Shown here: piece after piece, positions 24,742 through 33,964 of the stretch
Numbering within the stretch: position 1 is the first letter of the stretch
How the letters are laid out: every line of letters starts with the position of its first letter
NCBI RefSeq assembly: GCF_002217755.1
Contig: NZ_BCFL01000021.1
Span: forward strand, 186,001-250,000
DNA: 64,000 nucleotides
Source: Streptomyces hyaluromycini
GTDB taxonomy: Bacteria; Actinomycetota; Actinomycetes; Streptomycetales; Streptomycetaceae
Reading direction: 5' to 3'
The notes under the pieces: model-generated
Seen by the model: the letters and a program-made list of their open reading frames with translations, nothing else
Database searches by the model: none
Told to the model about the DNA's origin: nothing
Program-made: the position numbers and the translations under genes

Positions 24742-27700
24742 TCAGTTCGCGGCCGGCGCCAGGACGAGCAGTGCCGTCCCCGCCTCCACCTGGTCGCCGG
24801 GCCGGGCCAGGATCTCCGTCACCACACCGGGCATCGGCGCGTGCACCCTGGACTCCATCTTCATCGCCTCCAGGGCGAGGAGCGGCTGGCCGGCCGTCAC
24901 CTCGTCGCCCGGAGCAACGTTCAACTGCCATACCGAGGCCGCGAACTCGGCCTCTATCAGGCGGCCGCCCGGCGGGACGGCCACCTCGGCCGGGGCGGCG
25001 GCCGGGGTGGCCGAGGCCTCCGCCCTCGCGAACTCGCCCGCCGCTTCCCACGCGTCCCGCTCCGCGCCGAAGGCCGTCTGCTGCCGTGACCTGAACTCCG
25101 CGACGGAACCGGCGTGTTCGGCGAGAAACGCCTCGTACGCGGAGAGCGAGAAGGTGCCCTCCTCGATGCGCGGGACGAAGCGGCCGGAGGTGATGTCGGC
25201 GCGCAGGTCGAGGAGTTCCTCGGCCGACACCGGGTACCACTTGATGCGGTCGAAGAAGCGCAGCAGCCACGGCATGCCCGGTTCGAACGCGCCGCGCTGC
25301 TGCCAGCCCGACCACACCTGGGTCGTACGGCCCACGAACTGGTAGCCGCCCGGGCCCTCCATGCCGTAGATGCACAGGTAGGCGCCCCCGATGCCGACGG
25401 AGTTCTCGGCGGTCCAGGTGCGGGCCGGATTGTACTTCGTGGTGACCAGGCGGTGGCGCGGGTCGAGGGGGGTGGCGACCGGGGCGCCCAGGTAGACGTC
25501 GCCGAGGCCCAGGACCAGGTACTCCGCGTCGAAGACCGTGCGGTAGACGTCGTCGACCGAGTCCAGGCCGTTGATCCGGCGGATGAACTCGATGTTCCAG
25601 GGGCACCAGGGGGCGTCGTCCCGGACGCCCGCCATGTAGCGGGCGATCGCCTCGCGGGTCGCCGGGTCGTCCCAGGAGAGGGGCAGGTGGACCGTGCGGG
25701 AGGGGACCACCAGTTCGTCGGTGGGCGGCAGACCGAGGACGATCTCCCGTACGGCGGGCAGGAGTTCGGCCTGGGCGAGGAGATGCGGGTCGGTCTGGAT
25801 CTGGAGCGAGCGGATGCCCGGCGTGAGGTCCGTGACCCCGGGCAGGTCCGCCGCCGTCACCGCCTCCATCAGGGCGTGGACGCGCATCCGCAGGGCGAGG
25901 TCCAGGTGCATGGGGCCGAACTCGACCAGCAGGTTGTCATCGCCGCTGCGCCGGTAGGTCACGTCACCGTCCCGGGCGAGGACACCGCCGTCGACGATCT
26001 CGGGGCGGGGCGCGCCCGTCACGTCGACCGGGGTGAAGCGGACCGTGTCGCCGGGCCGGAGCTGGCCGAGTTTCCAGCGTTCGCCGCTCAGCACGGTCGC
26101 CGGGCACACGAAGCCGCCGAGGGAGGGGCCGTCGGGGCCGAGCAGGACCGGCATGTCGCCGGTGTAGTCGACGGCGCCGACCGAGTACGGGGTGTCGTGG
26201 ATGTTGGACGGGTGCAGGCCCGCCTCACCGCCGTCGGTGCGTGCCCAGCGCGGCTTGGGGCCGACCAGGCGGACGCCGGTGCGCGCCGAGTTGAAGTGCA
26301 CCTTCCACTCGGCCGCGTAGAAGTCCCGGATGTCGTCCTCGGTGAAGAACTCCGGAGCGGCGTGCGGGCCTTCGACGGCCGCGAGGTGCCAGACGGCGGT
26401 GAAGCGCGGGCGGTCGGTGACCGGCTCGCCGTTCGTCACCGCTCCGCCGTGCAGGACGTCGCCGGTGCGCAGGGCCCGGCCGCCGTGGCCGCCGAACCGG
26501 CCCAGGGTGAAGGTGCTCGCGCTGCCGAGGAAGGCGGGGACGTCCAGGCCGCCGCCGGCGAACAGGACGTAGGTGCGCAGGCCGTGCTCGGCCGGGGCGC
26601 CGACCTCCAGGAGGCCGCCGGCCGGGACCGTCACCGGCTCCCACTGGGCGACCGGGGTGCCGTCGACCGTCACCGGGGCCGGGGCGCCGGTCACGCAGAC
26701 GGTGGTGGGGTGGGTGAAGCGCAGGGACGGGCCCTGGAGGGTGCATTCGAGGCCGGGTGCGCCCTCCGGGTTGCCCAGGGCGAGGTTGCCGAGGCGGAAG
26801 GAGCGGTCGTCCATCGGGCCGCTCGGGGGGACGCCGACCTGCCAGTAGCCGGTGCGGCCCGGCCGGTCCTGGACCGTGGTGAGGGTGCCGGCGGCGGCGA
26901 CCTCGATCCGGGGGGTGGGATCGGTGACCGTGGCGAGGGTCGCCGTGGAGTGGGCGGCGGCGCGGAACGCGGGGTCGGCGAGCGCCGCGCGCACCAGCCC
27001 GAGGTTGGTCTCGATGCCGTCGACGCGGGTGCCGGCCAGCGCCTCGTCCAGCCGGCGCAGCGCCTGGGCTCGGTCGGGACCGTACGCGATGACCTTGGCG
27101 AGCATCGGGTCGTACGACGTCGTCACCTCGGTGCCGGTCTCCACCCAGCCGTCGACGCGTACGCCCTCGGGGAACTCGACCCGGGTCAGCAGGCCCGCGC
27201 TGGGCCGGTGTTCGCGGGTCGGGTCCTCGGCGTAGACGCGGGCCTCGACGGCGTGGCCGCGCGATGTGCCAGGGTCGCGGACGACACCGGTCTCGCCCCG
27301 GGCGAGGCGCAGCATCCAGGCGACCAGGTCGACGCCGTAGATCTCCTCGGTGACCGGATGTTCCACCTGGAGGCGGGTGTTGACCTCCAGGAAGTAGGCC
27401 TCCTCGCGGGCGGCGTCGTACACGAACTCGACCGTGCCCGCGGAGCGGTAGCCGACCGAGGCGCACAGGTCGCGGGCGGCGTCGGCGAGTCGGGCGCGTA
27501 CGTGGTCGGGCAGGCCGGGGGCCGGGGCCTCCTCGACCACCTTCTGGTTGCGGCGCTGGAGGGAGCAGTCCCGGTCGCCGAAGGTGACGACCCGGCCGTC
27601 GCCGTCGCCGAAGACCTGCACCTCGACATGGCGGGCGTGCTCGACCAGGCGTTCCAGGAAGACCCCGGCGGAGGAGAAGGAGGCGGCGGCGACCCGCTGG

Positions 27701-28251
27701 ACGCGGTCCCAGGCGTCGGTCAGCTCGTCGGCTGATCGACAAGCCGACATGCCGATACCGCCGCCACCGCCGGTGGCCTTGAGCATGACGGGATAGCCGA
27801 TGGCGGACGCCTCGCGGCGGGCCTCGGCCAGGTCGGCCAGCAGTCCGGTGCCCGGTGCCAGGGGTACACCGGCCGCCTCGGCCGCCGCCCGTGCGGTGTG
27901 CTTGGCGCCGAACAGCTCCAGGTGCTCGGGGGCCGGGCCGACGAAGACGATCCCGGCCTCCTCGCAGCGCCGGGCGAAGGCGGCGTCCTCGGACAGGAAG
28001 CCGTAGCCGGGGTGGATCGCGCCCGCGCCGGTGTCCTTGGCGGCCTTCAGGACCAGGTCGGCGTCGAGGTACGACTCCTTCGCGGGCGCCGGGCCGAGGC
28101 GGACCGCCTCGTCGGCCAGGCGTACGTGCGGGGCCGAGCGGTCGGGGTCGGAGTAGACGGCGACGGTGCGCAGGCCCAGTTCGCGGGCGGTGCGGATGAT
28201 GCGGACGGCTATCTCGCCGCGGTTGGCGATCAGCAGGGTGTCGAAGGTCAT
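24742..28251 (-). CDS. Biotin-dependent guanidine/urea carboxylase
   Basis: This is 1169 residues from ATG 28251. Domain order: biotin carboxylase (about 1-450; ATP-grasp Gly-rich loop KATGGGGGIGM, substrate and bicarbonate region EVNTRLQVEHPVTEE), a KipA/KipI-like carboxyltransferase (about 460-1000), then a biotinyl carrier domain with EAMKM, whose Lys near 1127 is biotinylated. The product would be carboxyguanidine from guanidine or allophanate from urea. Most such proteins are annotated as urea carboxylase. The two DUF1989 genes immediately upstream, however, are the subunits shown in other bacteria to deiminate carboxyguanidine, which favours guanidine as the substrate. The start overlaps the preceding gene's stop by four bases. 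Confidence 0.85.
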   Translation of the reverse strand: MTFDTLLIANRGEIAVRIIRTARELGLRTVAVYSDPDRSAPHVRLADEAVRLGPAPAKESYLDADLVLKAAKDTGAGAIHPGYGFLSEDAAFARRCEEAGIVFVGPAPEHLELFGAKHTARAAAEAAGVPLAPGTGLLADLAEARREASAIGYPVMLKATGGGGGIGMSACRSADELTDAWDRVQRVAAASFSSAGVFLERLVEHARHVEVQVFGDGDGRVVTFGDRDCSLQRRNQKVVEEAPAPGLPDHVRARLADAARDLCASVGYRSAGTVEFVYDAAREEAYFLEVNTRLQVEHPVTEEIYGVDLVAWMLRLARGETGVVRDPGTSRGHAVEARVYAEDPTREHRPSAGLLTRVEFPEGVRVDGWVETGTEVTTSYDPMLAKVIAYGPDRAQALRRLDEALAGTRVDGIETNLGLVRAALADPAFRAAAHSTATLATVTDPTPRIEVAAAGTLTTVQDRPGRTGYWQVGVPPSGPMDDRSFRLGNLALGNPEGAPGLECTLQGPSLRFTHPTTVCVTGAPAPVTVDGTPVAQWEPVTVPAGGLLEVGAPAEHGLRTYVLFAGGGLDVPAFLGSASTFTLGRFGGHGGRALRTGDVLHGGAVTNGEPVTDRPRFTAVWHLAAVEGPHAAPEFFTEDDIRDFYAAEWKVHFNSARTGVRLVGPKPRWARTDGGEAGLHPSNIHDTPYSVGAVDYTGDMPVLLGPDGPSLGGFVCPATVLSGERWKLGQLRPGDTVRFTPVDVTGAPRPEIVDGGVLARDGDVTYRRSGDDNLLVEFGPMHLDLALRMRVHALMEAVTAADLPGVTDLTPGIRSLQIQTDPHLLAQAELLPAVREIVLGLPPTDELVVPSRTVHLPLSWDDPATREAIARYMAGVRDDAPWCPWNIEFIRRINGLDSVDDVYRTVFDAEYLVLGLGDVYLGAPVATPLDPRHRLVTTKYNPARTWTAENSVGIGGAYLCIYGMEGPGGYQFVGRTTQVWSGWQQRGAFEPGMPWLLRFFDRIKWYPVSAEELLDLRADITSGRFVPRIEEGTFSLSAYEAFLAEHAGSVAEFRSRQQTAFGAERDAWEAAGEFARAEASATPAAAPAEVAVPPGGRLIEAEFAASVWQLNVAPGDEVTAGQPLLALEAMKMESRVHAPMPGVVTEILARPGDQVEAGTALLVLAPAAN

Positions 28252-28862
28252 CCCGCGGCTCCGGTGATCGTCATCTGCGCGGCCGTCGGGTCGAAGCCGT
28301 TGCAGGGGTTGTTGATCTGGGGGCAGTTGGAGACCAGGACGAGGACGTCGCGTTCGGCGCGCAGGGCGAGCTTGCGGCCGGGTGCCGAGAGGCCGTCGAC
28401 GATGCCGAGGGTGCCGTCCTTCTCGACGGGCACGTTCATGTACCAGTTGATGTTGGAGACCAGGTCGCGTTTGCCGAGGCCGTGCCGGGCGCCCTCCGCG
28501 AGGAAGTTGTCCACGCAGGCGTGCTGGGACCAGGTGTGGTGGCCGTAGCGCAGGGTGTTGGACTCCTTGGAGCAGGCGCCGCCGACCGTGTCGTGGCGGC
28601 CGACCTCGTCCTCGGTCACGGTCATCAGCGGGGTGTGCTCGTTGGAGAGCAGCACGCTGCCGGTGCTGAGGAAGATCGAGCCCTGGGCGTGGATGGTGTC
28701 GGGGGCGCTGTAGCGGACCGACGTGTCGTGGGCGTCGTAGACGAGGAAGTCGACGGCCTGGTTGCCGTGCAGGTCGGTGACGGTGAGGGTGCCGCCCTCG
28801 CGGATCACGGCGGACCAGGCGGCGCGGGCCGGGACGACGGCGGTCTGCGTGCTCGTGCTCAT
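28248..28862 (-). CDS. Carboxyguanidine deiminase subunit (DUF1989, formerly urea carboxylase-associated protein)
   Basis: This is 204 residues from ATG 28862; longer in-frame extensions overlap the upstream gene and are rejected. DUF1989 signals include GNQAVDFLVYDA, RYSAPDTIHAQGSIFL, GGACSKESNTLRYG and NINWYMNVPVEKDGT. The conserved His/Cys/Asp set (as in HDTVGGACS and SNCPQINNPCNG) is consistent with a metal site. In the biochemically defined guanidine pathway the two DUF1989 proteins form one heteromeric deiminase (CgdAB), turning carboxyguanidine into allophanate and ammonia. It overlaps both neighbours by four bases (ATGA), showing tight translational coupling. Confidence 0.82.
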   Translation of the reverse strand: MSTSTQTAVVPARAAWSAVIREGGTLTVTDLHGNQAVDFLVYDAHDTSVRYSAPDTIHAQGSIFLSTGSVLLSNEHTPLMTVTEDEVGRHDTVGGACSKESNTLRYGHHTWSQHACVDNFLAEGARHGLGKRDLVSNINWYMNVPVEKDGTLGIVDGLSAPGRKLALRAERDVLVLVSNCPQINNPCNGFDPTAAQMTITGAAG

Positions 28863-29683
28863 GCGAGCCCCCTCGCGGCGAGGAATTCGGCGGTGTTGAG
28901 GAAGGCGCGGCGGCCTTCGGGGGTGGCGTCCCAGAGGGGGTCGCCGGGCGGGGTGGGGGCGGCGCGCCAGGCCAGCACCTCCAGGGGGGTGCTGACGTAG
29001 TCGGGGCGGGGGTCGACCGGGTGCGGGACGTTGGCGATCAGCACGGTCACGTCCTGCTCGGCGCGGAGCGTGACGCTGCCGCCGGGGCCGGCCGAGCCGG
29101 TGAAGTCCAGCGTGCCGTCGTCGCGTACCTCCACGCCCTGGAAGAACGACAGGGACGGCGGCAGGTCGCGCGGTTCCAGGCCGTTCTTGGCCGCCGCCAG
29201 CTTGAAGAGCTCGCGGCCGGCGGGGGAGGGCGACTGCGGGGTGCCGTCGCCGTAGCGGGCGGTGTTGCGGACCAGGGTGGAGGTGCCGCACAGGGCGTCG
29301 TGCCGGCCGGAGGTGTCGGCGACCACGGAGGCGAGGACCCGGCCCTGGTCGGACAGGAGCAGCACGCCCTCGCCGAGGTAGGCGTTCCACTGGACCTTGA
29401 CGGTGTCGGCGACGTTCAGCCGCTCCCAGGGGCGGCCGTCGGCGTAGAGCAGCAGGTGGGCGCAGGCGTCGCCGATCGGGTCGGTCAGCCGCAGCTCGGT
29501 GCCGCGGGCCAGGACGCGGTGCGTGTAGTTGCCGCCCGCCACCGTCTCGGCCCACACCAGGTGGCCCGCCTCGCAGGGCGGGTCGGGCCAGTCCACGGCC
29601 GGTACCACGGGCATGGCCTCGGCGCGGGTGCCCTCCTGGGCGCGGGCGTGCGCCCGGGCTCCGTACGTGGTCGCTGTCGCCAT
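28859..29683 (-). CDS. Carboxyguanidine deiminase subunit (DUF1989, second paralogue), first gene of the operon
   Basis: This is 274 residues from ATG 29683, with GGAGG a few bases upstream (the GGAGGTCAGCG leader). It is a second DUF1989 protein, longer than its partner. It has VAGGNYTHRVLARGTELRLT, GDACAHLLLYADGRPWERLN, VKVQWNAYLGEGVLLLSD and SGRHDALCGTSTLVRNTARYG. Pairing of one ~200- and one ~270-residue DUF1989 protein with a carboxylase and allophanate hydrolase is the signature of the guanidine route. The palindromic operator at 29737-29758 lies just upstream, so this start defines the operon promoter. Confidence 0.82.
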   Translation of the reverse strand: MATATTYGARAHARAQEGTRAEAMPVVPAVDWPDPPCEAGHLVWAETVAGGNYTHRVLARGTELRLTDPIGDACAHLLLYADGRPWERLNVADTVKVQWNAYLGEGVLLLSDQGRVLASVVADTSGRHDALCGTSTLVRNTARYGDGTPQSPSPAGRELFKLAAAKNGLEPRDLPPSLSFFQGVEVRDDGTLDFTGSAGPGGSVTLRAEQDVTVLIANVPHPVDPRPDYVSTPLEVLAWRAAPTPPGDPLWDATPEGRRAFLNTAEFLAARGLA

Positions 29684-29736
29684 CGCTGACCTCCGGCTCC
29701 TTGGACTGGGGTGGGACTCGGGTGGGACTCGGGGAC

Positions 29737-29758
29737 ATTTCTGTCGCCCGACAGAAAT
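29737..29758. promoter_or_regulatory. Palindromic operator A, shared with the APC permease gene
   Basis: A perfect 10-2-10 palindrome: ATTTCTGTCG (29737-29746), CC, CGACAGAAAT (29749-29758), followed by TAGGG. On the minus strand TAATTT (29760-29755) would be a -10 box overlapping the palindrome. A protein bound here would block the deiminase-carboxylase operon and probably the divergent tetR gene. Nearly the same element occurs at 38054-38076. Confidence 0.75.
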
Positions 29759-29891
29759 TAGGGGTGGGCCGGGTCGGCGGCGTTGCCGTGGCGTTCCGGC
29801 CCGGTTACCGAGGGCTCACCGGGGGCCGGGTGCCCGTCGGGCGGTGCGTCGGCGTGATCGCCGTGCGACGTGGTGTGCGAGGATCGAACGC

Positions 29892-30518
29892 ATGGGGACG
29901 AGCAGTGGCCGCCGGGTCGGCCGGCCGCGGGCCGCGCAGCGACCGGACAGCGGCCTTGAGCCGCGGGCCGAACTGCTCTCGGCCGCGGCCGAGTTGTTCA
30001 CCACCCGCGGCTACGCGGCCACCACCACCCGGGCCGTCGCCGAGCGCGCGGGCATGCGGCAGGCGTCGATGTACCACTACGTCTCCGGCAAGGAGGAGCT
30101 GCTCGCCGAGCTGCTTGAGTCCACCGTCACGCCGTCCCTGGCCTGTGCGCGGGAGCTGCTCGCCGACGATGTGACCCCGGCCGAGGAGCGGCTGCGGGTC
30201 CTGTGCCGGGCCGACGTGGAGCTGCTGTGCGCCGGGCCGCACAATCTCGGCGCGCTCTACCTGCTGCCCGAGGTGCACACCGAGCGGTTCGCCGGCTTCC
30301 ATGCCGTACGGGCCGAACTCAAGGACGCCTACCGGCAGTTGATCGCCGCCACGGCGGCCGGCGGGACGCTGGCCAAGGGGGAGCTGGAGCTGCGGACCGA
30401 TCTCGTCTTCGGGCTGATCGAGGGCGTCATCCTCGTCCACCGCTCCGAACCGGAGCGCCCCGCCCACGAGTTCGCCCGCGCCACGGCCGAGGCCGCGCTG
30501 CGGATCGTAGGAGTCTGA
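29892..30518 (+). CDS. TetR-family regulator divergent from the guanidine operon
   Basis: This is 208 residues from ATG 29892. The N-terminal TetR helix-turn-helix is clear: LLSAAAELFTTRGYAATTTR, AVAERAGMRQASMYHYVSGK, EELLAELLE. The C-terminal ligand domain is all helical and specific to this group. It is divergent from the DUF1989/carboxylase/hydrolase operon, with the 22-bp palindrome between them, and is the obvious candidate for the protein that binds it. The ligand is not known; guanidine or carboxyguanidine are reasonable guesses. Confidence 0.85.
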   Translation: MGTSSGRRVGRPRAAQRPDSGLEPRAELLSAAAELFTTRGYAATTTRAVAERAGMRQASMYHYVSGKEELLAELLESTVTPSLACARELLADDVTPAEERLRVLCRADVELLCAGPHNLGALYLLPEVHTERFAGFHAVRAELKDAYRQLIAATAAGGTLAKGELELRTDLVFGLIEGVILVHRSEPERPAHEFARATAEAALRIVGV

Positions 30519-30851
30519 GGGGTCTCGCGGGGCGGCGGAGGTTTCGCTCCGGAGGCTCCTTTCACCCGTCACGGTGAGTGACCCCGCACGTCCGTACGTC
30601 GTGACGGGACGTGTTCGAACGAATGCCCTCCGTACAAAACGACCGAGGGTACTCCAGTCCTTTGGGCGTTTTCAGGTGCTTGCCGAATATGACACGGCGT
30701 TGATCCGGTCGGACTAAGCTCGCCCGCGGCGCACCGAGTTGAGGTGAATTCGTGCGCCTGTTCCCAAACATACGGAAGATCCAGACTGTTCCATGAACCT
30801 TCCCCCCACGAGCTCCCCCGACACCCAGCCGATTCGTCTCAGAAGGCATAC
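30519..30851. other. 333-bp intergenic region before rarA
   Basis: No supported gene. It must contain the promoter of the rarABCDE conservon. TAAGCT at 30715-30720 is a possible -10, with TGACAC at 30690-30695 as a poorly spaced -35. AGAAGG at 30841-30846 is the ribosome binding site for rarA. I see no clear operator. Confidence 0.35.
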
Positions 30852-32471
30852 ATGGTGAGTGTGCAATCGCCTCCCGATGGCCGTGAACTTTCCCTGGCGC
30901 GCGTGCTGTTGCTGCCCGCCATACTGATGGCCGCGGTGACCGCCGCCGCCGTCGTCCTGGTGGCGGGATCCGCCCGGATCGCCGTTGGCGTGTGCGGGGC
31001 CGTCGGCATGCTGCTGGTGCTCGCGACGGCGGCGGAGGCGGTGCGCCGCGGCCGCAGGCTCCGGGACGCCCGGGCCGAGCACGACCGTCACAGCGCGTAT
31101 CTGGAACGGCGCCTCACCACGAGCGACGAGGAGATCGACCGCCTCGGCAGGGAGGTCTTCCCGACCGCGCTCTACCGGCTGAAGGCCGGCGAGTCACCCA
31201 AAGAGGTGGTTCGCCAGGTCTTCGACGTCGACCCGCGGATGCGCCACGCCCCCGAGTCGCAGCGCCGGCTGATCCGCATCATGCTCGACATCGTCGACGA
31301 GGAAGACCTCCAGCGCGACTCCCTGGAGCGCTCGTTCGTCAGCGTCGCCCGCCGCGTCCAGGCCATCGTCCACCAGCAGGCCCACGAACTGCGGGAGATG
31401 GAGGAGGACCACGGCCGCAACCCCGAGGTCTTCGACGACCTGCTGCGCATCGACCACGGCACCGCGCTGATCGGACGTCTCGCCGACTCGGTCTCCGTGC
31501 TCGGCGGCGGCCGCCCGGGCCGCCAGTGGCCCAACCCCGTCGCCCTCTACAGCGTGCTGCGCGGCGCCATGTCCCGGATCCTGGAGTACCGGCGCATCGA
31601 GCTGCACTCCATCTGCCAGGTCAACATCAAGGGCACCTCCGTCGAACCGGTCATCCACGCGGCCGCCGAACTCCTCGACAACGCCACCCGCTACTCGCCG
31701 CCCTCCACCAAGGTGCACGTCACGGCCGTCGAGGTGCAGTCCGGCGTGTGCATCGAGATCGAGGACGCCGGAGTCATCCTCAACGAGGAGGCCCGCGCCC
31801 GCCTGGAGGGCCTGCTGGAGAAGGCCAAGCAGGGCAAGGACATCCAGGTTCTCGGCGAGAACCCGCGCCTCGGCCTCTCGGTCGTGGGCCGCCTGTGCAA
31901 GACGTACAACATGGACGTCTCGCTGCGCGCCTCCGCCTACGGCGGCGTCCGGGCCGTCCTCATCGTGCCCAGCGACATGATGACCACCGACCCCGCCCCC
32001 GGCATCGCCCACGGCATCGGCGCCACCGGCATCCCGAAGCCCGAACTCGGCGCCCTCGAAGGCCCCAAGCGGCCGCCCAAGAAGCGCCGGCCCACCAGCC
32101 CCCGCATCCCCGCCGGGATCTCCATGGAGGACGACGTCCCCGAGGTCACCGAATGGACCGCCGGCGGGCTGCCGCAGCGGCGCAGCCGGATGAAGACGCC
32201 GCTCAGCCAGCGGATCGCCGAGCAGGCCGCCATCGAGCGTGCCGAACGCGAGGGCAACCCGACCATCTGGTCGCAGCACAAGGAGCCCGAGCCGGAGCCG
32301 GAGCCGGAGCGCCGCGAGCCCGGCCTCTGGGTCGAGGCGTTCTGGGAGGGGCTCAAGAAGAACAACCCGGGTGTCCACCCCACCGACTTCACCCGGAACC
32401 CCACCAAGTACCTGCATCTGATCAACGATCCGGCCGGCACCGAGGCCGAAGACGAGGGGGACCTCAAGTGA
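30852..32471 (+). CDS. rarA: Conservon sensor histidine kinase-like protein RarA (CvnA)
   Basis: This is 539 residues from ATG 30852 with AGAAGG upstream. Two N-terminal membrane helices (about 15-60) precede a cytoplasmic helical region with LLRIDHGTALIGRLADSVSV. A GHKL ATPase domain follows, with N-box AAELLDNATRYSPPSTKV near residue 280, then IEIEDAGVILNEEARARL and PRLGLSVVGRL. The last 150 residues are Pro/Arg/Glu-rich and probably disordered (a run of PEPEPEPE). In S. coelicolor the rar/cvn9 proteins form a membrane complex that delays aerial growth. Four-base overlaps tie the operon together. Confidence 0.9.
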   Translation: MVSVQSPPDGRELSLARVLLLPAILMAAVTAAAVVLVAGSARIAVGVCGAVGMLLVLATAAEAVRRGRRLRDARAEHDRHSAYLERRLTTSDEEIDRLGREVFPTALYRLKAGESPKEVVRQVFDVDPRMRHAPESQRRLIRIMLDIVDEEDLQRDSLERSFVSVARRVQAIVHQQAHELREMEEDHGRNPEVFDDLLRIDHGTALIGRLADSVSVLGGGRPGRQWPNPVALYSVLRGAMSRILEYRRIELHSICQVNIKGTSVEPVIHAAAELLDNATRYSPPSTKVHVTAVEVQSGVCIEIEDAGVILNEEARARLEGLLEKAKQGKDIQVLGENPRLGLSVVGRLCKTYNMDVSLRASAYGGVRAVLIVPSDMMTTDPAPGIAHGIGATGIPKPELGALEGPKRPPKKRRPTSPRIPAGISMEDDVPEVTEWTAGGLPQRRSRMKTPLSQRIAEQAAIERAEREGNPTIWSQHKEPEPEPEPERREPGLWVEAFWEGLKKNNPGVHPTDFTRNPTKYLHLINDPAGTEAEDEGDLK

Positions 32472-32875
32472 TCCAGCAGCGAGGCAACTTCGACTGGATG
32501 CTCAAGCAACTCGCCGACGGGGTACCGGGCGTCGAGATGATCGTCGTGCTCTCCGCCGACGGACTGCGCATCGCCCGGCACGGCGGCGACCCCGACGCCG
32601 CCGACCGGCTCGCCGCGGCCTGCGCGGGCGTGCAGAGCCTGGCCAGCGCCGTCGCCCAGGAACTCCCCATCAGCAACGGCGACATGAACCTCGTCCTGAT
32701 CGAGATCGACAGAGGGTACTTCTACCTCATGTCCGCCGGCGCCAACGCCTACCTCGCGGTGCTCGCCGACGTGACCTGCGAACCGGGCCGGATGAGCGAG
32801 ATGATGCGCGACCTCGTCGTCCGCATCGGTGCCCATCTCACCAGTCCGCCCCGGCGGAACGGGCAGACCGTATGA
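32468..32875 (+). CDS. rarB: Conservon roadblock/LC7 protein RarB (CvnB)
   Basis: This is 135 residues from GTG 32468, which overlaps the rarA stop (GTGA). It is a single roadblock/LC7 domain: NFDWMLKQLADGVPGVEMIV, LSADGLRIARHGGD, LAAACAGVQSLASAVAQEL, and the strand IDRGYFYLMSAGANAYLAVL. Such proteins bind small GTPases of the MglA/Rag type and may act as GAP or scaffold for the GTPase RarD encoded two genes downstream. The next gene starts at the ATGA overlap. Confidence 0.92.
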   Translation: MIQQRGNFDWMLKQLADGVPGVEMIVVLSADGLRIARHGGDPDAADRLAAACAGVQSLASAVAQELPISNGDMNLVLIEIDRGYFYLMSAGANAYLAVLADVTCEPGRMSEMMRDLVVRIGAHLTSPPRRNGQTV

Positions 32876-33300
32876 CTCCTCCGCAACGCAAACGGCGCCG
32901 GCCCAGGCCGGAACTCGCTCCGCCCCCGCTCCCGTCCGTGCCGCCGACCCCCGAGAGCGGCGGCGAGGACGGCGACAACAAGAACCCCGAACGGCTCTAC
33001 GTCATCAGCGGTGCCGACGGGGCCCGGGCCGAACTCGACCTGGTCACCTTAATCGTGGCGCGCGCCGCCCCACCGCCCTCCGTCACCCCCGAGCAGGCGG
33101 CGCTGCTCCGGCTCTGTCTCGCCCCCCTGTCCGTGGCTGAGCTCTCGGCCTACCTCAACCTGCCGTTCAGCGCGATGACGGCACTGATCACCGAGCTGAT
33201 CACGGCCGAACTGGTGCAGGCGCGCGCCCCGATCGTCCGCCAGGCGCTCCCCGACCGGTCACTTCTCGAAGCGGTGATGCATGGACTTCAAAAACTCTGA
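32872..33300 (+). CDS. rarC: Conservon DUF742 protein RarC (CvnC)
   Basis: This is 142 residues from ATG 32872, overlapping rarB by four bases. The N-terminal 45 residues are Arg/Pro-rich and disordered. The DUF742 domain (ERLYVISGADGARAELDLVT through LVQARAPIV) contains a winged-helix-like unit (CLAPLSVAELSAYLNLPFSA). In the cvn9 system it contacts the other conservon proteins. Its 3' end overlaps the rarD start by 20 bases. Confidence 0.9.
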   Translation: MTPPQRKRRRPRPELAPPPLPSVPPTPESGGEDGDNKNPERLYVISGADGARAELDLVTLIVARAAPPPSVTPEQAALLRLCLAPLSVAELSAYLNLPFSAMTALITELITAELVQARAPIVRQALPDRSLLEAVMHGLQKL

Positions 33301-33901
33301 CACGATCCCCGGCCCCCGCACCGAGGACCATCTGCCGCACACCGCCCAGGCCGCGGTGAAGATCGTGATCGTGGGCGGCTTCGGGGTCGGCAAGACCACC
33401 ATGGTCGGTTCCGTCAGCGAGATCAGGCCGCTGACCACCGAGGAGACCATGACCCAGGCCGGCATCGGGGTCGACGACAACTACGGCTCCGAATCGAAGA
33501 CCGCCACCACCGTGGCCATGGACTTCGGCCGCATCAGCATCACCGACCAACTGGTCCTCTACCTCTTCGGCACCCCCGGCCAGGAACGCTTCTGGTTCCT
33601 GTGGAACGGCCTGTTCGAAGGCGCCCTCGGTGCGGTCGTCCTCATCGACACCCGGCGCCTGGAGGTCAGCTTCGACGTCATGGGACGCCTGGAGGAGCGC
33701 GGGGTGCCGTTCGTCGTCGCCGTCAACTCCTTCCCGGACGCGCCCCGTTACCCCATCGAGGAACTGCGCACCGCGCTGGACCTGTCGCCCGAGATCCCCA
33801 TCATCGAGTGCGACGCCCGCCGCCGGGCCTCCAGCCGTGACGTCCTGATGACCCTGATGCGCTTCCTGCACTCGCTCGCCATGTCCGGCGCGCTCACCTG
33901 A
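33281..33901 (+). CDS. rarD: Conservon small GTPase RarD (CvnD)
   Basis: This is 206 residues from ATG 33281. The P-loop is GGFGVGKTT near residue 31; switch II carries LYLFGTPGQERFWFLW; VVAVNSFPDAP holds an N-S-F variant in place of the usual NKxD base-recognition motif. This is the pattern of the MglA/Gtr-like conservon GTPases, in which the guanine-specificity motif is degenerate. It probably switches the membrane complex formed by RarA-RarC. The overlap with rarC implies coupled translation. A 63-bp gap separates it from the P450 gene. Confidence 0.9.
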   Translation: MDFKNSDTIPGPRTEDHLPHTAQAAVKIVIVGGFGVGKTTMVGSVSEIRPLTTEETMTQAGIGVDDNYGSESKTATTVAMDFGRISITDQLVLYLFGTPGQERFWFLWNGLFEGALGAVVLIDTRRLEVSFDVMGRLEERGVPFVVAVNSFPDAPRYPIEELRTALDLSPEIPIIECDARRRASSRDVLMTLMRFLHSLAMSGALT

Positions 33902-33964
33902 CACCTCGTTCGGACTCTTCCGGACTCGTATAAGAATCTTTCGGATCTCTTCGGAGCGATCACT

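Noticed and set aside
29684..29891. A guanidine-I (ykkC) riboswitch before the deiminase-carboxylase operon
   Set aside because: I looked for the conserved ykkC core elements on the minus strand and found none; the region holds a palindrome and G-rich direct repeats instead.
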